DNA of 43,999 nucleotides from an uncultured Pelagibacteraceae bacterium (GTDB taxonomy: Bacteria; Pseudomonadota; Alphaproteobacteria; Pelagibacterales; Pelagibacteraceae). Below, piece by piece: positions 17,351 through 31,204 of the stretch. Where the stretch lies: contig CACDUV010000006.1 in NCBI GenBank assembly GCA_902556065.1, positions 1 through 43,999 on the forward strand, in the 5' to 3' direction. A program made the position numbers and the translations under genes. Under the pieces are notes generated by a model. It searched no databases, was not told where the DNA came from, and was given only the letters and a program-made list of their open reading frames with translations. Numbering within the stretch: position 1 is the first letter of the stretch; each line of letters begins with the position of its first letter.

Positions 17351-19186
17351 TTATTCGTGAAAGAAGTTATATATCTTTTTTGCTACTTTTTCCTCAACAC
17401 CTTCAACGGATTTAATTTCATCTAAACTGGCAGACTCAACAGATCTTGCTGACCCAAAATGGTTTAACAGTGCTCTTTTTCTAATTGCTCCAATACCTTC
17501 AATTTGATCTAGTAAAGATTTACTTATTCCTTTTTTTCTTTTAGCTCTATGTGCACTGATTGCAAACCTGTGTGATTCATCTCTTATCCTTTGAAGTAAG
17601 AATAGAGTGGGGTCATTTTTTGAGAATTTATATTCTTTTCCATTATGAAAAAATGTTTCATTTCCACTATTACGAAATTTACCCTTTGCTATTGCAATAA
17701 TAGGAATATCATGAAGTCCTAATTCATTTAAACTTTCTCTAGCTACTGAATATTGACCTTTTCCTCCATCAACTAATACTAGATCAGGAAATGTAAGATA
17801 ATTATCTTTTTCTTGAACAGCACGTTTAAATCTTCTGTTTAATACCTCTCTCATCATTCCATAATCATCTTGCTCATTTTTTTTGTGTTTGATGTTGAAC
17901 TTTCGATATCTTTTTTTGATAAAACCCTCATCTCCATAAGCAATTAAAGCTCCAACACTATTTGTTCCTTGGATATGACTGTTATCATAAACCTCAATTA
18001 AATTTATATTTGTTTCTAGATTGAATTTTTTTGTAACTTCATCAAAAAGTTCTCGATTATTCTGACTTTCATAAAGTTTTCTATTTAAACTGTCTTTTGC
18101 ATTTTTTATTGCCTGATTAACTACTTTTAATTTTGAACCTTTTTTAGCCACACTAATGTTAATTTGTTTTCCTTCTTTTTGAGTTAAAGTTTTTTCAATT
18201 AATACTTTTTCCTTAATTTCTTCAGATAATATTATTGCAGAGGGTACACTTTTATTTTCATAAAATTGAGAAACGAATGAGTTTAATATTTCACTTAATT
18301 TTTCATCTGGGTCATGTTTCGGAAAAAAAGCTTGGTTACCCCAATTTTGTTTTGAACGATAAAAAAATACTTGAATACAAGTTTTTCCAGACTCTTTGTA
18401 TCCAGCTATAACATCTGCCTCGACTAAGTTTGCTTCGTTAATTCTTTGAGAAGATTGAATAATATTTAAAGCTTTAATTCTATCCCTTAAAATTACTGCT
18501 TTTTCAAAATCTAATTCCTCACTTGCCTTTTCCATTTGACTTGAGAGATTTTTTTGAATTTTTCTTGATTTACCTGAAACGAATTCAATAGCATCATCAA
18601 CTGTTTGTTGATAGTCATTTTTTTCAACAAAACCAACACATGGACCAGAACATCTTTTAATCTGATAAAGTATACAAGGTCTTTCTCTATTTTTAAAAAC
18701 AGTATCATCACAAACTCTTAAATGAAAAATTTTTTGAATCATCTTTATAGTCCAGTTAGCTGAACCTGCTGATGCAAAAGGCCCAAAATAAAATCCTTCT
18801 TTTGTCTTTTTTCCTCTATGTCTTTTAATTTGCGGCCATTTATCTTTGTTACCAATAAAGATGAATGGAAATGACTTATCATCTCTTAGTAAAATATTGA
18901 ATTTTGGTTTAAATTTTTTAATTAGGTTTGCTTCTAGAAGTAAAGCTTCACTTTCATTTGAAGTAGTTGTTATCTCTAATTTTCTAGTTTGAGACAACAT
19001 TCTTTCTGTTCTAATTATATGATTTTTTTCAGATATGTAACTTTTAAGTCTATTAGGAAGATTTTTTGCCTTTCCCACATAAAGGATTTCATTTTTTTCA
19101 TTTAGCATCCTGTAGACACCAGGAAGTTTAGGTACTAGAGAGAGCTCTTTTTTAATTACCTCTTTTCCTATTTCAGAGCTTATCAT
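17351..19186 (-). CDS. uvrC: Excinuclease ABC subunit C
   Basis: UvrC makes both incisions in nucleotide excision repair. I choose the ATG at 19186 (611 residues) over the longer TTG frame at 19216. The N-terminal GIY-YIG nuclease shows [24 protein letters not shown] (UvrB-binding) motif lies mid-protein ([20 protein letters not shown]). The RNase H-like C-terminal nuclease region includes [18 protein letters not shown] and LVDGGKGQ. Tandem helix-hairpin-helix motifs end the protein. It overlaps folB by 14 nt. Confidence 0.96.
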   Translation of the reverse strand: MISSEIGKEVIKKELSLVPKLPGVYRMLNEKNEILYVGKAKNLPNRLKSYISEKNHIIRTERMLSQTRKLEITTTSNESEALLLEANLIKKFKPKFNILLRDDKSFPFIFIGNKDKWPQIKRHRGKKTKEGFYFGPFASAGSANWTIKMIQKIFHLRVCDDTVFKNRERPCILYQIKRCSGPCVGFVEKNDYQQTVDDAIEFVSGKSRKIQKNLSSQMEKASEELDFEKAVILRDRIKALNIIQSSQRINEANLVEADVIAGYKESGKTCIQVFFYRSKQNWGNQAFFPKHDPDEKLSEILNSFVSQFYENKSVPSAIILSEEIKEKVLIEKTLTQKEGKQINISVAKKGSKLKVVNQAIKNAKDSLNRKLYESQNNRELFDEVTKKFNLETNINLIEVYDNSHIQGTNSVGALIAYGDEGFIKKRYRKFNIKHKKNEQDDYGMMREVLNRRFKRAVQEKDNYLTFPDLVLVDGGKGQYSVARESLNELGLHDIPIIAIAKGKFRNSGNETFFHNGKEYKFSKNDPTLFLLQRIRDESHRFAISAHRAKRKKGISKSLLDQIEGIGAIRKRALLNHFGSARSVESASLDEIKSVEGVEEKVAKKIYNFFHE

Positions 19187-19598
19187 GACTTCTTTTTTTG
19201 GTAATTTGAATACCAACAGATGAACATTGCTTAAGAATTTCTAATTTCTCAATTTTCAACATTATTTTAGCAATCCTTTGATCTTTGAATAATTCATCAA
19301 ATACAGCCTCAGCTAATGTTTCAAGAAAGTTGTAATGTTTTTTTTTAACAAGTTTTGTGATCAATTTTACAATTGTTCCATAATTAACAATCGATTTTAT
19401 ATCTTTATCACTTGATGGCTTTTTATCCACGTAATCAATTTCTAGGCTAAATTTAACTTTTTGAGGCTTTTTCTTTTCAAAGTCATAATAGCCAAGTTTT
19501 AAATCTAAGATTAATTCATTAATTAGGATTTTTTTCTCATAATTAAATAGGCTTTTATTTTTGTCTATTTTTACAATTTTCAAATTATTTTTTTTCAT
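19173..19598 (-). CDS. folB: Dihydroneopterin aldolase (FolB), divergent
   Basis: FolB splits 7,8-dihydroneopterin to 6-hydroxymethyl-7,8-dihydropterin in folate synthesis. The 141-residue protein carries an N-terminal extension of about 25 residues. The T-fold core follows, with [20 protein letters not shown] holding the conserved Glu, [30 protein letters not shown] with the pterin-binding Glu, and a terminal strand [11 protein letters not shown]. The match to the classic motifs is loose, so confidence is moderate. The partner gene is a pteridine-reductase-like SDR whose end overlaps it by 4 nt, which supports a pterin role. Confidence 0.82.
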   Translation of the reverse strand: MKKNNLKIVKIDKNKSLFNYEKKILINELILDLKLGYYDFEKKKPQKVKFSLEIDYVDKKPSSDKDIKSIVNYGTIVKLITKLVKKKHYNFLETLAEAVFDELFKDQRIAKIMLKIEKLEILKQCSSVGIQITKKRSHDKL

Positions 19599-20331
19599 TC
19601 TTTACTTCCCATAATATCAGGTGTTTGCCAGTTTAAACTTTGACCACTATCAATTGAAATTACCTGTCCTGTAATAGACCTATTTTTAATAAAAAAATCA
19701 ACGGCATTACAGATTTGTTCAACATCTACTTGTCTTTTAAGAGGGGTTGCCATGTATTGCTTTTTGAAGTGTTTTTCAGATTGTCTTTTATTTTTTAAAG
19801 TAGGTCCTGGAGCAATTCCATTCACTCTTATATTTGGTGCAAGGCTCATAGCGCTTGTTTTAGTAAGAGTATAAAGTCCAGTTTTGCTTATCGTATATGA
19901 AAAGAAATAGGGAGTTAGTTTAAAAACTCTCTGATCAATTATATTGATTATATTGTTATTTTTCCCTTTAATATTTTTAGCAAATGCTTTTGATAAAAGT
20001 GCTGGTGCTCTTAAATTTGTTCTTAAATGTTTACCCCAGCTATCTGTTGTGAAATTATCAAGCTTATCATTTTCAAAAAGTGAAGCGTTATTAATTAAAC
20101 AATCAAAATATTTAAGTTTAGATTTTGCAAATTTTACAATTTTATTTACATCATTTTCTTTACTTAAATCACCTTTGACTAAGTAAACTTTTGTACCTTC
20201 ATTAGATAACTCTTTTTTTAATTTTTCTGCTTTTAATTTTGATTTATTATAATGGATTAAGATTTCTTTATTAGGACCAGATAATTTTCTTGCAATCGCA
20301 GCACCCATTCGAGTTGCTCCGCCAGTAATAA

Positions 20332-20350
<19 letters not shown>
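19595..20350 (-). CDS. SDR oxidoreductase with pteridine-reductase (PTR1/FolM) signature
   Basis: This is a 251-residue short-chain dehydrogenase. The cofactor loop is TGGATRMG (residues 9-16), that is TGxxxRxG with Arg14 instead of the usual Gly. The catalytic residues are Asp139, Tyr152 and Lys156. Asp replaces the usual Ser, and the Asp-to-Tyr gap is 13. Both features are hallmarks of trypanosomatid PTR1 and E. coli FolM, which reduce dihydropterins or dihydrofolate with NADPH. NNAS and the C-terminal [11 protein letters not shown] are also typical SDR motifs. It overlaps folB by 4 nt and the uvrB end by 19 nt. A general oxoacyl-ACP reductase is less likely. Confidence 0.85.
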
Positions 20351-23730
<3,380 letters not shown>

Positions 23731-23733
23731 GAA

Positions 23734-24390
23734 GTGAAAACAGCTTTATTATTTGGTGCAACAGGATTAGTTGGAAGTCATCTTTTAAATCTATTAATCA
23801 GTAATAATAACTATTCAAAGATTAAAGTATTTGTTCGATCGTCAATTGAATTAAATAATCCAAAAATTGAAATTATTCAAACAGATTTTAACAATCTAAA
23901 AAATCATAGAGAAGATATTAAAGGGGACGATTGTTTTTTTTGCATTGGAACAACAAAGAAAAATTCACCAGATAAAAATGAATATAAAAGAGTAGAACTT
24001 GAGGTTCCAAAACAAGTTGCTCAAATAGCAAAATCAAATTTAGTAAATTCATTTGTTTTTGTTTCATCAGGTTATGCAGATCCAAAAAGTTCAGGGGATT
24101 ATTTAAAATTTAAAGGATTAGTTGAAGAAGAGTTAAAAAGACTTAACTTTTCAAAACTTGGAATTATGAGACCTTCTTTTTTATTAGGCAATAGACAAGA
24201 AAAGAGAGTAGGTGAGAAAATTGGAATTTTTGTATTTAAATTATTGTCTCCTCTATTTTTAGGAACTCTAAAGAAAATGAAACCAATTCATTCAGCAACT
24301 GTTGCTAAAGCTATGATAAAAATTGCAAATGAAAATTTAGAAAAAACTATTTTTGAGTCTGATGAAATAGTTGAATTAACTTCAAGCTAA
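23734..24390 (+). CDS. NAD(P)-binding epimerase-like protein (HTATIP2/YwnB-like)
   Basis: This is a 218-residue atypical SDR. It starts with GTG, 3 nt after the aminotransferase stop, and has the Rossmann loop FGATGLVGSHLL at residues 7-18. Further landmarks are DDCFFCIGTTKKN, FVFVSSGYADPKSSGDYLKFK (Tyr followed by Lys, the SDR active pair) and LGIMRPSFLLGNR. It resembles HTATIP2/TIP30-like oxidoreductases. No substrate can be assigned. The 3' end overlaps the convergent SDR gene by 9 nt. Confidence 0.8.
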   Translation: MKTALLFGATGLVGSHLLNLLISNNNYSKIKVFVRSSIELNNPKIEIIQTDFNNLKNHREDIKGDDCFFCIGTTKKNSPDKNEYKRVELEVPKQVAQIAKSNLVNSFVFVSSGYADPKSSGDYLKFKGLVEEELKRLNFSKLGIMRPSFLLGNRQEKRVGEKIGIFVFKLLSPLFLGTLKKMKPIHSATVAKAMIKIANENLEKTIFESDEIVELTSS

Positions 24391-25404
24391 ATTCAGTCTT
24401 ATTACTGATTTTGCCGCATCAACAACTGCAATTTCAGATGCTATGAATTTCATTTGAAGAATCTCTTCCGCGTATCTTTGGTCTATTTGCATTTTTAGCC
24501 CAAGATCAGGAACCATATTTTTAGCACTTGTATCTATATAACTTAGAAGTTTAACCATAAAATTTGGTAATTCTCTTTTAGGAAGTTTTTTTGCATGGCT
24601 TGGAATATTTTTTGCCATTATCTGTGATAATTCAAGAATACTTCTTACTTCAGATCCAACAATCAACCTTCTACCACCAGCACTTTTATTTTTTAAAGAT
24701 AGAACATGTGCTTTTGCAATATCTTTTACGTGAGATATCATTACTGAAAACTTTGGTGCAGCTGGAAATTTTCCTTCAAGCAATTGCTTGATATATTCCA
24801 TTGAAGTACAATTTTTTTCATTCAAAAAATCTCCCAAAACAAAGCCAGGATTGATGCACGTAAGACTATTTTTAAGACCTTTGCTTTCCATAAGATCCCA
24901 CGCAGCTTTTTCAGCTCTTGTTTTGGATACAAAATAATCAGTGGTTTTATCCCAGTCTAAATCAGTCCAATCATTTTCACCAAATGTATAAGGGTTTGAC
25001 CTGTTTGGTTTTCTGAACATGCATACTATGGAAGAAGTTTTAACAAAATGTTCAACTCCTGCATTTATTCCAGCATTTAAAACTCTTAAAGTTCCATCTT
25101 TTGCAGCTGGAGTAAGCGACTCCCTATCATTTGAAACTTTTAGAGGGAAAGGAGAGGCTACATGAATTATATATTTGCAGCCTTTTGCAGCTTCATTCCA
25201 GCCTTCATCTTTTAATAAATCTAATTCTACAAAAGATAAATTATTAATTGCTACATTATTTTCTTCTAATGTTTTTTTTGTTTGTTCAATTGAATTTGAA
25301 TTTCTGACAGTCCCTAAAACTTCATAACCTGAATTTAGTAATTCAATAGCAATATGTTTTGCAACAAACCCACTAATGCCAGTGAGTAATACTTTTTCTG
25401 ACAT
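24382..25404 (-). CDS. Extended SDR, dihydroflavonol-4-reductase-like
   Basis: This is a 340-residue extended short-chain dehydrogenase. It has the glycine loop LLTGISGFVAKHIAIELL at residues 6-23, the second-strand Arg of TVRNSN that suggests NADPH, HVASPFPL, and the active-site pair YFVSKTRAEKAAW, followed by CINPGFVLGDFL. The subgroup resembles plant dihydroflavonol reductases, cinnamoyl-CoA reductases and yeast methylglyoxal reductase, all reducing carbonyls. The real substrate is unknown. Its ATG directly follows the trxB stop with no spacer, so it should be cotranslated with trxB. Confidence 0.85.
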   Translation of the reverse strand: MSEKVLLTGISGFVAKHIAIELLNSGYEVLGTVRNSNSIEQTKKTLEENNVAINNLSFVELDLLKDEGWNEAAKGCKYIIHVASPFPLKVSNDRESLTPAAKDGTLRVLNAGINAGVEHFVKTSSIVCMFRKPNRSNPYTFGENDWTDLDWDKTTDYFVSKTRAEKAAWDLMESKGLKNSLTCINPGFVLGDFLNEKNCTSMEYIKQLLEGKFPAAPKFSVMISHVKDIAKAHVLSLKNKSAGGRRLIVGSEVRSILELSQIMAKNIPSHAKKLPKRELPNFMVKLLSYIDTSAKNMVPDLGLKMQIDQRYAEEILQMKFIASEIAVVDAAKSVIRLNLA

Positions 25405-26352
25405 TTAATTATGTGAAAGATGTTTTTCAGCTTCTAAAGCTGCCATACATCCCATTCCTGCAGCTGTAACTGCTTGTCTAAAAGTTTTATCTTTAACGTC
25501 ACCTGCAGCATAAACTCCAGGAATATTTGTTTCTGTAGAATCTGGTTTTGTAATTAAATAACCTTCTTTATCCATTTCTAATTGATCTTTGAAAAGCTGA
25601 GTAGCTGGATCATGACCAATAGCAATAAATAATCCATCTAATTTTATTTCTTCTGTTTTTTCAGTTTTTAAGTTTTTAATTTTTATACCCTTAACATTTT
25701 TGGGTTCACTATCACCCAAAACATCTTCAACTACAGAGTCCCAAACAATTTCAATTTTTTTATTTTCCATCAATTTCTTTTGAAGCATCTTTTCAGCTCT
25801 CAAACTATCTCGTCTATGAATTAATTTTACTTTTGATGCAAATTTTGTAAGAAACATGGCTTCTTCTACTGCAGCATTACCACCTCCAACTACAGCAACC
25901 TCTTTGTCTTTAAAAAAGAAACCATCGCATGTAGCACATGCAGAAACTCCAAATCCTCTAAATTCTTGTTCAGATTTAATGTTTAACCATCTTGCTTGTG
26001 CACCTGTTGAAATAATTATGCTATCTGCAGTATACTTTTGGCCACTATCACCAACAGCTTCAAATGGAGTGGATTTTAAATTTACAGAACCAATATGATC
26101 TTCAATCATTTCAGTTCCTACTGCTTTAGCTTGTTCTTTCATTTGATCCATTAACCATGGCCCTTGAATAACTTCAGCGAAACCTGGAAAATTTTCTACA
26201 TCAGTTGTTGTTGTTAGTTGTCCACCAGGCTCTGAACCGTGAACTAAAATTGGATTTAACATTGCACGAGCAGCATAAACTGCCGCTGTGTATCCGGCTG
26301 GACCAGATCCAATTATTAACACTTTTGTGTGTTTAGTTGGATTTTGACTCAT
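25405..26352 (-). CDS. trxB: Thioredoxin reductase
   Basis: TrxB passes electrons from NADPH through FAD to thioredoxin. The 315-residue protein has the FAD loop IIGSGPAGYTAAVYAARA (residues 13-30), EPGGQLTTTTDVENFPGF, the redox pair CATC at residues 139-142, the NADPH loop VVGGGNAAVEEA, and the C-terminal FAD motif GVYAAGDVKDKTFRQAVTAA. Length and order match the low-molecular-weight bacterial enzyme. It is divergent from the ELM1-family gene across 21 bp, so one or both promoters must lie in coding sequence. Confidence 0.97.
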   Translation of the reverse strand: MSQNPTKHTKVLIIGSGPAGYTAAVYAARAMLNPILVHGSEPGGQLTTTTDVENFPGFAEVIQGPWLMDQMKEQAKAVGTEMIEDHIGSVNLKSTPFEAVGDSGQKYTADSIIISTGAQARWLNIKSEQEFRGFGVSACATCDGFFFKDKEVAVVGGGNAAVEEAMFLTKFASKVKLIHRRDSLRAEKMLQKKLMENKKIEIVWDSVVEDVLGDSEPKNVKGIKIKNLKTEKTEEIKLDGLFIAIGHDPATQLFKDQLEMDKEGYLITKPDSTETNIPGVYAAGDVKDKTFRQAVTAAGMGCMAALEAEKHLSHN

Positions 26353-26373
26353 ATGAAAGCTATATAGTGATAA

Positions 26374-27318
26374 ATGTCTAAATTAAAAGGTTTATTATTA
26401 ACTCAAGGAATGCATGGAATGATTAGTCAAGTAGAGGGACTTGCAAAAGCACTTGATATTGATTTTACACACCACAAGGTTGAACTAAAAAATTTTTGGA
26501 AATTTGTTCCACCTAAATTAACCCCAATTTCCCAAAACATATATAAAAAAATCAATGATAATGATTTTGATTTAATAATCTCTTGTGGAAGAAAAAGTGT
26601 AATTCCTTCTATTCATCTAAAAAGTATATCTAAAAAAAAAGTTTTTAATATTCATATTCAAGATCCAAAAATAGATTTTAATTATTTTGATTTTATTGTT
26701 GCTCCTGAACATGATGGAATAAATGGAAAAAATGTTATTAATACTAAAGGAGCAATTCATTATCTTTCAGAGAAAGAAATCGAGGAAAATAAAAATTATT
26801 TAAAATCTTTTATTAAACAAGATGAAAGAAAAGTTTGGTGCTTAATTATGGGAGGACCAACAAAATATTATGATTATTCAACTAAGAATATGAAACATAT
26901 TTTCTCAATGTTTTATAAATTAATGAAGAAACATAATTTTCAATTAGTAGTCATTCCATCAATGAGAACACCAATAAATACAATTCACTATGCAAAAGAG
27001 TTTTTTGGAAAAAATCATACAGTAATTATGAATGTTGACAAAAACGCATACTTATCCGCATTAGCTTTATCAGAAAATATTGTTGTTACTTGTGACTCTA
27101 GCTCCATGATCTCAGAAGCTGCTTTGACAGGTAAACCAATCTATGTTGCTAATATTTTACCAAAAAAGAATGACAAAAGATTCCAAAGATTTAGAAATTT
27201 ATTTAGAGAATTAAATATAACTAGAAACTTAGGTGAAGAAATAGAAAATTGGAACTATGAAAAACTAGATGAAACAAATAGAGTAGCAAATATTATCAAA
27301 CAAAAAATAAATTTTTAA
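26374..27318 (+). CDS. ELM1-family protein (DUF1022, GT-B-like fold)
   Basis: This 314-residue protein resembles the family named after plant ELM1, a mitochondrial fission factor. Bacterial members have no settled function. Visible landmarks are an N-terminal LTQGMHGMISQVEGLAKAL, the strand-loop LIISCGRKSVIPS, the dyad FNIHIQDPK, WCLIMGGPTKYY, and CDSSSMISEAALTGKPIYVA, which looks like the nucleotide/donor-binding end of a GT-B glycosyltransferase fold. No signal peptide or membrane helix is seen. Its stop and the next start overlap by one base (TAATG), so it is coupled to the dioxygenase-like gene. Confidence 0.82.
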   Translation: MSKLKGLLLTQGMHGMISQVEGLAKALDIDFTHHKVELKNFWKFVPPKLTPISQNIYKKINDNDFDLIISCGRKSVIPSIHLKSISKKKVFNIHIQDPKIDFNYFDFIVAPEHDGINGKNVINTKGAIHYLSEKEIEENKNYLKSFIKQDERKVWCLIMGGPTKYYDYSTKNMKHIFSMFYKLMKKHNFQLVVIPSMRTPINTIHYAKEFFGKNHTVIMNVDKNAYLSALALSENIVVTCDSSSMISEAALTGKPIYVANILPKKNDKRFQRFRNLFRELNITRNLGEEIENWNYEKLDETNRVANIIKQKINF

Positions 27319-27983
27319 TGTCTTTTTTAAATTCAATTCAAACTCAATCAAAGAAACACAATTTTCCGTTTGATCATTGGGAATATCATAATGCACTTAC
27401 AGACGGAGCAATTGAGGAAATTGTTAAAGCTGATATCCCTGATGTTAGTAAGTATAACCTCAGTTATGATGGAACTAGAGCAATAGATGGTGGTGCCGCT
27501 GAATTTAGAGAAGGTATAGCATCTGGTGGAAAAGCAATTAAATTTAGATGTTTTGTAACAAAAGAAAATCAAAAACAATTTCCGAATCTAGTAAAATTTA
27601 TTAACGAACTTCAATCTCAAGAAGTTCATCAAACTATTTCAAAAATGATTGGTAAAGATCTTTCAAATTCATATGTAAGGGTTGAAGTTATTTGTGATCG
27701 AGAGGGTTTTTGGTTAAAGCCTCATTGCGATATTAAAGAAAAATTAATGTCAGGCTTAATATTTGTTAATAATGCTAATGAATCTGAAGATTTGGGAACT
27801 GATTTTTATAATGAAAAATTAGAAAAAGTTAAAACTGTTCCTTATAAAAATAATTATGGCTATATGTTTACTAGTGGACCAAATACTTGGCACGGTATGG
27901 AAAAAAAGACTATAGTTAAAGAAAGACGATGCATTCAAGTAAACTACGTAACTTTTGAAACTGACTGGAAAGTAAATTCTTAA
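27318..27983 (+). CDS. Fe(II)/2-oxoglutarate dioxygenase-like protein
   Basis: This 221-residue protein has a likely double-stranded beta-helix. Candidate iron ligands are His136 and Asp138 (KPHCD) and His192 (NTWHGME). Arg203/204 in [11 protein letters not shown] is placed to bind 2-oxoglutarate. [13 protein letters not shown] and [11 protein letters not shown] form the surrounding strands. The pattern resembles prolyl-hydroxylase-like enzymes, but the substrate is unknown. It is coupled by a 1-nt overlap to the ELM1-family gene and overlaps the convergent carB end by 4 nt. Family assignment is from motif spacing. Confidence 0.72.
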   Translation: MSFLNSIQTQSKKHNFPFDHWEYHNALTDGAIEEIVKADIPDVSKYNLSYDGTRAIDGGAAEFREGIASGGKAIKFRCFVTKENQKQFPNLVKFINELQSQEVHQTISKMIGKDLSNSYVRVEVICDREGFWLKPHCDIKEKLMSGLIFVNNANESEDLGTDFYNEKLEKVKTVPYKNNYGYMFTSGPNTWHGMEKKTIVKERRCIQVNYVTFETDWKVNS

Positions 27984-30900
27984 ATATCTTGAAGTGAAGT
28001 AACTTCTAATTTTTTAGTTTTAAGCGATCTTATTGCTTCTAAACAAGCTTGTGCGGTAGACATATTTGTACAATATGGAACTTTATTTTTTAGCGTTGCT
28101 CTTCTAAGAGCAATTGCATCACTTAGTCTATGCTCTGAGTTTCCTCCACCGGTATTGATAACAAGTGCAATTTTTTTTGAATCTAAAACATCCACAATAT
28201 GAGGAGATCCACTGCTTACTTTGTTAATTATTTTACATTTCATTCCATGCTTTCTAATGTATTCTGCAGTACCTTTAGTTGCACATAGCTTAAAGTTTAA
28301 TTTGATTAATTCTTTAGCTAAATCTAGTCCCTCATCTTTGTGAGAATCTTTTAATGATACAAAAGCTAGACCTTGTTTAGGTAAAGAATTTGCAGCGCCA
28401 ATTTGACTTTTTGCAAATGCCATTCCAAAGTTTTTATCAAATCCCATAACTTCACCTGTTGACTTCATCTCAGGCCCTAAAAGTAAATCACTATTTGGAA
28501 ATTTATTAAAAGGAAATACGGCTTCTTTTACTGCATACATTCCTTTTGATTTATCTTTTAAATTAAATTTAGATATTTTTTCACCAGCCATTATACGTGA
28601 TGCAATTTTAGCTAGTGGGAGACCTTTAGCTTTCGATACAAATGGTACTGTTCTACTTGCTCTTGGATTTACTTCAATTACATAAATTTCATCTTTTTTG
28701 ATTGCAAATTGAACATTCATGAAACCTTTAACTTTTAAAGCTATAGCTAATTTTTTAGTTTGATTTTCTATTTCTTTAATTAAGTATGGTTTAATAGACA
28801 CTGGAGGTAAACTGCATGCGGAATCCCCAGAGTGAATTCCTGCTTCTTCAATATGTTGCATAATTCCAGCAACATGAACTTGATTTCCATCTGATATCGC
28901 ATCAACATCTACTTCCATTGCATGGTCAATAAATTTATCAATAAGAATTGGATTTTCTTCAGCAGCTTTAAAAGCTTCCTCAACAAAATTTTTAAGTTGA
29001 CTTTTTTCGTGAACAATTTCCATTGCTCTTCCACCCAATACATAAGACGGTCTAACCATTAAAGGTAGACCAATATTTTCTGCTATTTGAATTGCTTGCT
29101 TGAAAGTTTTGGCAATTCCACTTTCTGCTTGTTTAAGTTTTAGTTTATTTAATAAATTTCTGAATCTGTCTCTGTCTTCTGCTAAATCAATTGAAGTATA
29201 TTGTGTTCCTAAAATTGGTAATTTGTTTTCATGTAAAAATTTTGCAAGTGTTATAGGAGTTTGACCACCGAACTGAGCAATCACACCAATTAAGTTTCCT
29301 TTTTCTTTTTCTTTTTTAATTATATTAAAAACATATTCTTCTTTTAATGGTTCAAAATATAATCGATCACTAGTGTCATAATCTGTTGATACAGTTTCAG
29401 GGTTACAGTTGACCATGATTGTTTCAAAACCCGCATCTTTCAATGAAAAACTAGCCTGACAGCAGCAATAATCAAACTCAATTCCTTGACCTATTCTGTT
29501 TGGTCCACCACCAAGTATAATTATTTTTTTTCTTTGAGTTGGATCTGCTTCACATTCAGAGTTAATTGAAAAATTTCTTTGATATGTAGAATACATGTAA
29601 GGAGTGAATGATTTGAATTCAGCAGCACAAGTGTCTACTTTTTTAAATACAGGCAATATTTTTAGAGCCATTCTTTTTCGTCTAACAGTATCTTCAGATA
29701 AATTTGTTAATTCAGATAGTTTTTTATCTGAAAATCCAATTGATTTTATTCGATTAAACTCATTAAAATTTTTAGGCAATCCTTTGTTTTTTATATTAAT
29801 TTCATTGTCTACAATTTCTTTAATTTGTTCTAAAAACCAAGGATCAATTTTAGATAATCTGTAAATTGTTTTTAAACTGATTTTTTTCCTCATTGCTTCT
29901 GCAACTAGTAGAATTTTATTTGGGATATTCTCTTTTAATTTTTTCTCAATTTGTTTTTTATTCAAATCAAAAATTCTATCTAAACCTGAAAACCCAGTTT
30001 CAAGGGAAACAAGAGCTTTTTGCAATGACTCTTTAAAATTTCTACCAATTGCCATTGCTTCACCAACTGATTTCATAGAAGTTCCCAATGTAGCTGGAGA
30101 AGTAGAAAATTTTTCGAAAGTGAATCTTGGAATTTTTGTTACTACATAATCTATACTTGGCTCAAATGATGCTGGTGTTATTTTTGTAATTTCATTTTTT
30201 AATTCATCCAAAGTGTAGCCAACTGCAAGTTTAGCAGCAACTTTAGCGATTGGAAAACCAGTTGCTTTTGATGCAAGTGCAGATGAACGAGATACTCTTG
30301 GATTCATTTCAATTATAACCATTCTTCCATTTTTAGGATTAATTGCGAACTGAACATTTGATCCACCTGTTTCAACTCCAATTTTTCTAAGACATGCAAT
30401 CGATGCATTTCTCATCACTTGATATTCTTTATCAGTAAGAGTTAAAGCTGGAGCAACCGTAACTGAATCACCCGTGTGAATTCCCATTGGATCTATATTT
30501 TCTATAGAGCAGATAATGATGCAGTTATCTTTTTTATCTCTTACAACCTCCATCTCAAATTCTTTCCAACCTTCTAGGCACTCTTCAACTAAGACTTGGC
30601 TTACAGGGGACTCATGCAATCCATTTTTAATTATTTTCAAATAATCTTTTTTATTTTTTGCAATACCACCTCCAAGTCCTCCCAAAGTAAATGCAGGTCT
30701 AATTATTGCAGGTAATCCAATTTTATTTAAAACTTTAGATGCTTTTTTTATATTATTTACAATTTCTGATTTAGGTAAATCTAATCCGATATCGATCATA
30801 TTTTTTCTAAATTTCTTCCTATCTTCAGCGTTAGAAATGGCTTTAGAATTTGCACCAATAAGTTCAATTTTATATTTTTTTAGTATTCCTTTTTTTTCTG

Positions 30901-31204
30901 CTTCTATTGCAAGGTTAAGCGCAGTTTGACCACCCATTGTTGGAAGGATTGCATCAGGTTTTTCTTTTTTAAGTATTTTTTCTAAAACTTCTAAAGTAAT
31001 GGGTTCAATATATGTTTTATCTGCAACATCAGGATCAGTCATTATAGTTGCAGGATTTGAGTTTATTAAAACTACCTTATAACCTTCATCTTTTAACGCT
31101 TTGCACGCTTGAGTTCCTGAATAATCAAACTCACATGCTTGACCAATAATAATTGGACCTGCACCTACTACTAATATTTTTTTAAGATCTTTTCTTTTTG
31201 GCAT
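27980..31204 (-). CDS. carB: Carbamoyl-phosphate synthase large subunit
   Basis: CarB uses bicarbonate, ammonia passed from CarA and two ATP to make carbamoyl phosphate for pyrimidines and arginine. The 1074-residue protein contains the two homologous ATP-grasp halves. The first begins [20 protein letters not shown], the second [20 protein letters not shown] at about residue 560. ATP-grasp motifs include [15 protein letters not shown] and [18 protein letters not shown]. The C-terminal allosteric MGS-like domain covers about the last 130 residues. carA overlaps its start by 23 nt. Confidence 0.98.
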   Translation of the reverse strand: MPKRKDLKKILVVGAGPIIIGQACEFDYSGTQACKALKDEGYKVVLINSNPATIMTDPDVADKTYIEPITLEVLEKILKKEKPDAILPTMGGQTALNLAIEAEKKGILKKYKIELIGANSKAISNAEDRKKFRKNMIDIGLDLPKSEIVNNIKKASKVLNKIGLPAIIRPAFTLGGLGGGIAKNKKDYLKIIKNGLHESPVSQVLVEECLEGWKEFEMEVVRDKKDNCIIICSIENIDPMGIHTGDSVTVAPALTLTDKEYQVMRNASIACLRKIGVETGGSNVQFAINPKNGRMVIIEMNPRVSRSSALASKATGFPIAKVAAKLAVGYTLDELKNEITKITPASFEPSIDYVVTKIPRFTFEKFSTSPATLGTSMKSVGEAMAIGRNFKESLQKALVSLETGFSGLDRIFDLNKKQIEKKLKENIPNKILLVAEAMRKKISLKTIYRLSKIDPWFLEQIKEIVDNEINIKNKGLPKNFNEFNRIKSIGFSDKKLSELTNLSEDTVRRKRMALKILPVFKKVDTCAAEFKSFTPYMYSTYQRNFSINSECEADPTQRKKIIILGGGPNRIGQGIEFDYCCCQASFSLKDAGFETIMVNCNPETVSTDYDTSDRLYFEPLKEEYVFNIIKKEKEKGNLIGVIAQFGGQTPITLAKFLHENKLPILGTQYTSIDLAEDRDRFRNLLNKLKLKQAESGIAKTFKQAIQIAENIGLPLMVRPSYVLGGRAMEIVHEKSQLKNFVEEAFKAAEENPILIDKFIDHAMEVDVDAISDGNQVHVAGIMQHIEEAGIHSGDSACSLPPVSIKPYLIKEIENQTKKLAIALKVKGFMNVQFAIKKDEIYVIEVNPRASRTVPFVSKAKGLPLAKIASRIMAGEKISKFNLKDKSKGMYAVKEAVFPFNKFPNSDLLLGPEMKSTGEVMGFDKNFGMAFAKSQIGAANSLPKQGLAFVSLKDSHKDEGLDLAKELIKLNFKLCATKGTAEYIRKHGMKCKIINKVSSGSPHIVDVLDSKKIALVINTGGGNSEHRLSDAIALRRATLKNKVPYCTNMSTAQACLEAIRSLKTKKLEVTSLQDI

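Noticed and set aside
19187-19216. TTG start giving a longer UvrC
   Set aside because: It increases the overlap with folB, uses a rare start, and adds residues not seen before the GIY-YIG domain. The ATG at 19186 is preferred.
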